Part shown: piece by piece, positions 56,179-64,000 of the stretch
Numbering within the stretch: the stretch's first letter is position 1
Layout of the letters: every line of letters begins with the position of its first letter
NCBI GenBank assembly: GCA_018105865.1
Contig: JACLAT010000162.1
Location: forward strand, 1-64,000
Length of the DNA stretch: 64,000 nt
Source: Metaphire vulgaris
Lineage: Eukaryota; Annelida; Clitellata; Crassiclitellata; Megascolecidae
Direction of reading: 5' to 3'
Notes under the pieces: generated by a model
Databases searched by the model: none
Told to the model about the DNA's origin: nothing
The model's input: the letters and a program-made list of their open reading frames with translations, nothing else
Position numbers and translations under genes: made by a program

Positions 56179-56999
56179 GTTGGTATAATTTTAGTCAGAA
56201 GCCATTTTTACACTGTCTTAATAAATTTTGATGTTTTACATTGATACACTGATGATTAAATTTAAATGCTTCTTCTTACAGTTTTATCAAATGACACAAT
56301 TTAATTGATAAACCGTTTTTATGAAATAGTCAAATAAAAGAAAGCACTGACTGGATTTTAAAGCGGCAACCACGTGACCAGATCCTCGTTTCGTGTGAAA
56401 ATGGAAACTCGCTTGGGGAAGGTGGCAATAATTAATTATCGACTCCCTGCGTAGTCCTAGTTGAGTCCTTTTTGTTGATGGTCATATCAGAAGTGGCAGC
56501 CAATTAAACGATTTCAAAATATCCCATCGAACTTTCAAGCTAGCTTTCATTTCATGAAACTTATAGACCTTTGGTTCCATACAGTAAATCAAAGGACTGT
56601 CAGCTGATGTCAGCTGTTAGAGACTCAAAAAGAATTGTAATTGCCGCTGATAAAATGCCATCTATTGTTTTCTATTAGGTCGAAGTACTCGCTCCACCTC
56701 AAGTACGTACAGTATATGCGCCTTGAATCCCTTTACAATTGCCTCTTTTTTGAGATATTTAATCTATAGCGCGCTTCATTTAAAAGTAAATCTCATCGAC
56801 AGTATGATGTCAGCATGCCATAATAAAAACCGAAAAATGACTGCACGACCGCTCAACAGGCTCAATAGATGGATGCATCACGAAAGAGCACCTAATAAGT
56901 TATTTTAATCTCATTTGCATGATTTACTGTACAGAGTACGCTATTTGAGAGTCAGACTAATGGGGCTTGGGGTGGGTAGGGGGTGATAACTCCAGTGAC

Positions 57000-57150
57000 C
57001 GACATAAATTGAGGACAATATTAAAGCTACAAAATATCATGATAACGATTATTGCGTGCACTGCATCGATACACCGTCATGTCGCACTGATTTATTGGGC
57101 CGTCGGCACGTCATGAGGTGATCGTTTTATTACACGCGAACGTCATGCCG
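57000..57150. repeat. Dispersed repeat, copy 2, abutting the second satellite
   Basis: Matches 47388-47560 and stops exactly where the satellite sequence GTATAAATTTATTTCC begins. Confidence 0.7.
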
Positions 57151-60100
57151 GTGTCGTATAAATTTATTTCCGCCATAAAATTATTTCCTGGGCGGAGCCT
57201 GCGGTTGCTAGGGAAATAAAATTATGTGGCATACGTATAAATTTATTTCCGTATAAATTTATTTCCGCCTATCAACATAATATCTAAAAATAGCTTTAAT
57301 CACTTTAATGCATACGGTTAGTAGCAGGCAATAATTTTATTTTCTACATATAACTATATAGCCTGCTGTTGGTGGGGAAATAAAATTATAACCGGTAATA
57401 AATTTATTTCCTATCTATCTATACCTGTGTATAGCATTGGTTGGAAATGAAATGATATCCCATGGGTAATAAATTTATTTCCTAGGAAATAAAATTATAA
57501 CCGGTAATAAATTTATTTCCTATCAATCTACACCTGTATATAGCATTGGTTGGAAATGATATCCTATGGGTAATAAATTTATTTCCTAGGAAATAAAATT
57601 ATAGCCGGTTATAAATTTATTTCCTAGTCTACTGTCTATCTATACCTGTATATATCATTGGTTGAAATGAAATGATATCTCATGGGTAATAAATTTATTT
57701 CCTAAGAAATAAAATTATAACCGGTAATAAATTTATTTCTTATCTATCTATACCTGAGTATATCATTGGTTGGAAATGAAATGATATCCCATGGGTAATA
57801 AATTTATTTTCTAGGAAATAAAATTATAACTGGTAATAAATTTATTTCCTATCTATCTATACCTGTGTATAGCATTGGTTGAAATGAAATGATATCCCAT
57901 GGGTAATAAATTTATTTCCTAGGAAATAAAATTATAACTGGTAATAAATTTATTTCTATCAATCTACACCTGTATATAGCATTGGTTGGAAATGATATCC
58001 TATGGGCAATAAATTTATTTCCTAGGAAATAAAATTATAGCCGGTTATAAATTTATTTCTTAGTCTACTGTCTATCTATACCTGTCTATATCATTTGTTG
58101 GAAATGAAATGATATCCCATGGGTAATAAATTTATTTCCTAGGAAATAAAATTATAACCGGTAATAAATTTATTTCCTATCAATCTACACCTGTATATAG
58201 CATTGGTTGGAAATGATATCCTATGGGTAATAAATTTATTTCTAGGAAATAAAATTATAGCCGGTTATAAATTTATTTCCTAGTCTACTGTCTATCTATA
58301 CCTGTCTATATCATTGGTTGGAAATGAAATAATATCCCATGGGTAAAAATTTATTTCCTAGGAAATAAAATTATAACTGGTAATAAATTTATTTCCTATC
58401 TATCTATACCTGTGTATAGCATTGGTTGAAATGAAATGATATCCCATGGGTAATAAATTTATTTCCTAGGAAATAAAATTATAACCGGTTATAAATTTAT
58501 TTCCTATCTATCTATACCTGTGTATAGCATTGGTTGGAAATGAAATGATATCCCATGGGTAATAAATTTATTTCCTAGGAAATAAAATTATAACCGGTAA
58601 TAAATTTATTTCCTATCAATCTACACCTGTATATAGCATTGGTTGGAAATGATATCCTATGGGCAATAAATTTATTTCCTAGGAAATAAAATTATAGCCG
58701 GTTATAAATTTATTTCTTAGTCTACTGTCTATCTATACCTGTCTATATCATTTGTTGGAAATGAAATGATATCCCATGGGTAATAAATTTATTTCCTAGG
58801 AAATAAAATTATAACCGGTAATAAATTTATTTCCTATCAATCTACACCTGTATATAGCATTGGATGGAAATGATATCCTATGGGTAATAAATTTATTTCC
58901 TAGGAAATAAAATTATAGCCGGTTATAAATTTATTTCCTAGTCTACTGTCTATCTATACCTGTCTATATCATTGGTTGGAAATGAAATAATATCCCATGG
59001 GTAAAAAATTTATTTCCTAGGAAATAAAATTATAACCGGTAATAAATTTATTTCCTATCTATCTATACCTGTGTATAGCATTGGTTGGAAATGAAATGAT
59101 ATCCCATGGGTAATAAATTTATTTCCTAGGAAATAAAATTATAACCGGTTATAAATTTATTTCCTATCTATCTATACCTGTGTATAGCATTGGTTGGAAA
59201 TGAAATGATATCCTATGGGTAATAAATTTATTTCCTAGGAAATAAAATTATAGCCGGTTATAAATTTATTTCCTAGTCTACTGTTTATCTATACCTGTAT
59301 ACAGCATTGGTTGGAAATGAAGTGATATGCCATGGGTAATAAATTTATTTCCTAGGAAATAAAATTATAACCGGTAATAAATTCATTTCCTATCTATCTA
59401 TACCTGTGTATAGCATTAGTTTGAAATGAAATGATATCCCATGGGTAATAAATTTATTTCCTAGGAAATAAAATTATAACCGGTAATAAATGTATTTCCT
59501 ATCTATCTATACCTATGTATAGCATTGGTTGGAAATGAAATGATATCCCATGGGTAATCAATTTATTTCCTAGGAAATAAAATTATAACCGGTAATAAAT
59601 TTATTTCCTATCTATCTATACCTGTATATAGCATTGGTTGGAAATGATACCCTATGGGTAATAACTTTATTTCCTAGGAAATAAAATTATAGCCGGTTAT
59701 AAATTTATTTCCTATCTATCTATACCTGTATATATCATTGGTTTGAAATGAAATGATATCCATGGGTAATAAATTTATTTCTAGGAAATAAAATTATAAC
59801 CGGTAATAAATTTATTTCCTATCTATCTATACCTGTGTATAGCATTGGTTGGAATTGAAATAATATCCCATGGGTAATCAATTTATTTCCTAGGATATAA
59901 AATTATAACCGGTAATAAATTTATTTCCTATCAATCTATACCTGTATATAGCATTGGTTGGAAATGATATCCTATGGGTAATAAATTTATTTCCTAGGAA
60001 ATAAAATTATAGCCGGTTATAAATTTATTTCCTAGTCTACTGTCTATCTATACCTGTATATATCATTGGTTGGAAATGAAATAGTATCCCATGGGTAATA

Positions 60101-60556
60101 AATTTATTTCCTAGGAAATAAAATTATAACCGGTTATAAATTTATTTCCTATCTATCTATACCTGTGTATAGCATTGGTTGGAAATGAAATGATATCCTA
60201 TGGGTAATAAATTTATTTCTAGAAATAAAATTATAGCCGGTTATAAATTTATTTCCTGGTATACTGTTTATCTATACCTGTATATAGCATTGGTTGAAAT
60301 GAAGTGATATGCCATGGGTAATAAATTTATTTCCTAGGAAATAAAATTATACCGGTAATAAATTCATTTCTTATCTATCTATACCTGTATATAGCATTGG
60401 TTGGAAATGAAGTGATATGCCATGGGTAATAAATATATTTCCTAGGAAATAAAATTATAACCGGTAATAAATTCATTTCTATCTATCTATACCTGTGTAT
60501 AGCATTGGTTGGAATGAAAATCCTATGGGTAATAAATTTATTTCCTACTTATCTAT
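57150..60556 (+). repeat. ~110-bp satellite with 20-bp palindrome, left arm, about 29 units
   Basis: Units of about 106-120 bp contain TTTATTTCCTAGGAAATAAA (a perfect 20-bp palindrome), AATTATAACCGGT, a second TAAATTTATTTCC and TAGCATTGGTTGGAAATGA. Several variant unit types alternate. The first 250 bp are irregular and include CGGAGCCTGCGGTTGC, not repeated elsewhere. Non-coding. Confidence 0.95.
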
Positions 60557-61342
60557 TTCATTGGCACTTGGCATTTTGGCGTTATCTTGATGGTATTAAC
60601 TGAAAAACGGATTTCAATTTTAACGAGAAAGCATAGTTGAAAAAATGCTTCAGTAGAGTAATATATAGTGAATGCTATCCTTAGCAACAAGAGATGGCCT
60701 TCATTAAAGTGACGAGGAAGATACTACCAACAGACGATAAAATACGTTTCCGGATTAGAAATCTCAATAGGCCTATCAGTTTATCCTCTGTGTATAAGTC
60801 GACATTAAAAAGACGATTTATGACGAAGCGCCAGAGAAAAACATGACATTTGTCGAAACAATTATTATCAGAACAACGATCATTAAATAAAGATCAGCTG
60901 TGCTAGAACAATTGGAAATCATTGGCATATTTGAAGTGAAATGCATGATTCAATTTTTAGTAGCATCCGCATTTGAAAATAAGTGTAAGCGGTCTGTTGT
61001 AGATGATCAATATCGACTTAAACTGTTAAACATACTCAAGACCACCCGTAGTGAGTTTACCGGAAAATGCGATTCTTTTGCGATTGATAAGCCGCTGATT
61101 ATATGCAGATACGATTAGACTTAGCAAGCAATAATGCTGATAATGGCTATCTTATAATAATAACTATACGATTTCATATGAAGCATTGATTGGGAGGAAG
61201 TGAAGAAGAGGAGGCGAAGGGAAGAAAACCACAAAAGTACTTTAAACACAATATTCAAGTAATGCTGGTGCTACATAATTCCAGTTCCTAATGAACAATA
61301 CTAGCAACTACCATAAGCACCGACTAAGCCTAAATTCATCTT

Positions 61343-61712
61343 TGAGTCGTCCATAAATTACGTCACGCGATTTTTGGCACTCCTTACGTAACGCGACGTC
61401 ACAAAACGTCGGACCCCTAAAATATGACGTCACATGGGCCGACCTCCCCGAATTTTCATCTTTCGAAAAGACTTGACAAGCAAGAAATGGCCATCCTTGT
61501 TTTTTTTTCCTCTCGAAAAACCATGACAAGCAAAAAAAGGTCATAATTGTATTTTTCCTCTCCAAAATCCCTTACAAGCAAAAAATGTCAAAGGTAATCA
61601 CCTAAAACAAATTTGCAGGACGTCACATTTACGGAACCCCGTCCTCACACATCGTCACAAATGGCCAGACCCCTCCCCTAACCGCGTGACGTAATTTATA
61701 GACGAGCCCTTA
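61343..61712. mobile_element. GGGCTGTCC-related MITE between the satellite arms
   Basis: The ends GTCGTCCATAAATTACGTCA and TGACGTAATTTATAGACGAG are inverted over about 22 bp. Three GACAAGCAAAAA-type motifs lie inside. No clear duplication. Confidence 0.65.
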
Positions 61713-61766
61713 GTCTACTATATCTTACTCAAAAACCTAACCACAACAGAAGGCTATGCTTATATG

Positions 61767-62576
61767 CAGGGCTGTTTTATCTACTGGGCACAGTGGGCAC
61801 TGTGCCCAAGGCCTACGACCTTTTCAGGAGCCTACGAAAGTCAGATGTATATGGAGAACATGAAGGGAGTAAAAAATAGGCCATGGCAGAAATTGCAGTC
61901 TTGCAGATACAAATTTAATAACGTTTAACTCTAGCAGTCACAAACAGTATAATATCTATTAATATGAGCACTTGAGCAGAGTTACGATATGTAAACCTTT
62001 TTGGGTCTTTTCATAAGCAAGCAAAGTCACTTATGATGTCCTCAAATGTCATTTCCCGCATCGTCTTTTTCGAATGAAAGTAGTGCCAGGGAGGATAGTC
62101 ATGTTTATCTTATCGTTGACCGAAGATAAGTTTTTATAAGTTTCAGTTTGGAAAATGAACGTTCACCTTTACAACTTGCTCCAAAAATTGAAAGGTAGAT
62201 TCGGAAAGCAATATTTACATTTGGAAAACGTATCACCATCCTATTCTTTATTTGAGCCATAGGCCAAGCATTTCAGCCAATCTTTTAATCTTGCCAAATA
62301 TTTGTGAAAATAGAAGAAAGTCGTCAGTAATTTAGAAACTGTTTCATCAGTTGACAGAAGAAAGTTGAACTAGATTTGAATTTTGACATCGAAAACTGAG
62401 GAGGGTGCATTCCAAAATCATTATTAAACATGAAGTCATAAAATAATGCGAAAGTGTTTAACTTTAAAGTTTAATCCACAGTTGGTTGCGTAGTTGGCAA
62501 CTTGGAGGTTTCAAGTTGAGGAGGGCCTACGATTATGAGAGTGTCCAGGGCCTACGAAGACTTTCAACCGGCCCTG
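61767..62576. mobile_element. hAT-type element, 810 bp
   Basis: Ends CAGGGCTGTTT and AACCGGCCCTG, with a perfect 8-bp duplication CTTATATG (61759-61766 and 62577-62584). The plus strand near 62125-62190 reads SFSLENERSPLQLAPKIER, vaguely like the C-terminal dimerisation region of hAT transposases, but the frame is full of stops. Probably a decayed, internally deleted hAT transposon. Confidence 0.8.
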
Positions 62577-62609
62577 CTTATATGTGTTTATGGTTAGGAC
62601 ATGATTTTC

Positions 62610-64000
62610 TTTCCAACCAATGCTACATGATGCAGGTATAGATAGATAGGAAATAAATTTATAACCGGCTATAATTGTATTTCCTAGGAAATAAATTTAT
62701 TACCCATAGGATATCATTTCCAACCAATGCTATACACAGGTATAGATAGGCCGTAGACTAGGAAATAAATTTATAACCGGCTATAATTTTATTTCCTAGG
62801 AAATAAATTTATTACCCATAGGATATCATTTCCAACCAATGCTATAAACAGGTATAGATGGACCGTAGACTAGGAAATAAATTTATAACCGGCTATAATT
62901 TTATTTCCTAGGAAATAAATTTATTACCCATAGCATATCATTTCCAACCAATGCTATAAACAGGTATAGATGGACCGTAGACTAGGAAATAAATTTATAA
63001 CCCGCTATAATTTTATTTCTAGAAATAAATTTATAACCTAGGAAATAAATTTATAACCGGCTATAATTTTATTTCCTAGAAATAAATTTATTACCCATAG
63101 AATATCATTTCCAACCAATGCTATACACAGGTATAGATAGACCGTAGACTAGAAATAAATTTATAACCGGCTATAATTTTATTTCCTAGGAAATAAATTT
63201 ATTACCCATAGGATATCATTTCCAACCAATGCTATAAAGAGGTATAGATGGACCGTAGACTAGAAATAAATTTATAACCGGCTATAATTTTATTTCTAGG
63301 AAATAAATTTATAACCTAGAAATAAATTTATAACTGGCTATAATTTTATTTCCTAGGAAATAAATTTATTACCCATAGAATAACATTTCCAACCAATGCT
63401 ATAAACAGGTATAGATAGACTGTAGACTAGAAATAAATTTATAACTGGCTAGAATTTTATTTCCTAGGAAATAAATTTATTACCCATAGGATATCATTTC
63501 CAACCAATGCTATAAACAAGTATAGATAGACAGTAGACTAGGAAATAAATTTATAACCGGCTATAATTTTATTTCCTAGGAAATAAATTTATAACCTAGG
63601 AAATAAATTTATAACCGGCTATAATTTTATTTCCTAGGAAATAAATTTATTACCCATAGAATAACATTTCCAACCAATGCTATAAACAGGTATAGATAGA
63701 CCGTAGACTAGGAAATAAATTTATAACCGGCTAGAATTTTATTTCCTAGGAAATAAATTTATTACCCATAGGATATCATTTCCAACCAATGCTATAAACA
63801 AGTATAGATAGACAGTAGACTAGGAAATAAATTTATAACCGGCTATAATTTTATTTCCTAGGAAATAAATTTATTACCCATAGGATATCATTTCCAACCA
63901 ATGCTATAAAGAAGTATAGATGGACCGTAGACTAGGAAATAAATTTATAACCGGCTATAATTTTATTTCCTAGGAAATAAATTTATAACCTAGGAAATAA
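62610..64000 (-). repeat. ~110-bp satellite, right arm, inverted; continues past the window
   Basis: The same unit as 57150-60556 in opposite orientation (TTTCCAACCAATGCTATA, then TATAGATAGACCGTAGACTA). At least nine units are visible to the last base. Some units carry an extra TTTATAACCTAGGAAATAAA block, absent from the left arm. Confidence 0.95.

Overview
This is a stretch of animal genome. The genes are broken into short exons with GT-AG introns. There are many short non-autonomous transposons, AT-rich satellites and trinucleotide microsatellites. The gene content (a CEP70 homologue, FKBPL-like TPR proteins, a vasopressin/oxytocin-type receptor) and the frequent AGGCCTA-type words suggest an invertebrate deuterostome such as an echinoderm or hemichordate. 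That placement is an inference; no marker in the window proves it.

Five gene loci can be supported. (1) At the left edge, positions 1-1036 (+) hold the GC-rich last exon of a gene I cannot name, with an apparent one-base frame slip. (2) Positions 5641-14805 (-) hold a complete CEP70 gene. I reconstructed 15 coding exons whose splice phases all agree, giving about 582 residues, with one extra base in exon 11. (3, 4) Positions 30253-31881 (+) and 34033-35606 (-) hold two tail-to-tail paralogues with a degenerate FKBP-like domain and three TPRs, each with one phase-1 intron at the same place. (5) Positions 43633-46005 (+) hold a two-exon vasotocin/oxytocin-type GPCR with the family's TM6/TM7 intron. 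A sixth, weaker model (48768-56178, +) is the start of a secreted coiled-coil protein.

The most striking region is 16116-29737. It is a 13.6-kb unit flanked by a perfect 9-bp duplication (TAGTTTAGA). Its ends are inverted copies of a roughly 110-bp terminal sequence followed by arrays of one ~170-bp satellite, about 6 units on the left and 21 on the right. This is the architecture of a Foldback/Mutator-type element. Its interior carries decayed C2H2 zinc-finger sequence, a dead Ginger-like integrase transposon that itself contains a hAT MITE, and a non-LTR retrotransposon fragment. A second inverted satellite pair (57150-60556 and 62610 to the window end) uses an unrelated ~110-bp unit built around a 20-bp palindrome and continues past the right edge.

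The rest is accessory sequence. There is a dense set of hAT-type MITEs with intact 8-bp target duplications, many of them perfect, plus TTAA-flanked 80-bp elements, pogo/mariner-like hairpins, GGGCTGTCC-ended elements, a tRNA-derived SINE and microsatellites. A short motif (TGACAAGCAAAAAAGGTC) recurs inside elements with different termini. The genes do not form a pathway; they are separate loci embedded in repeats.
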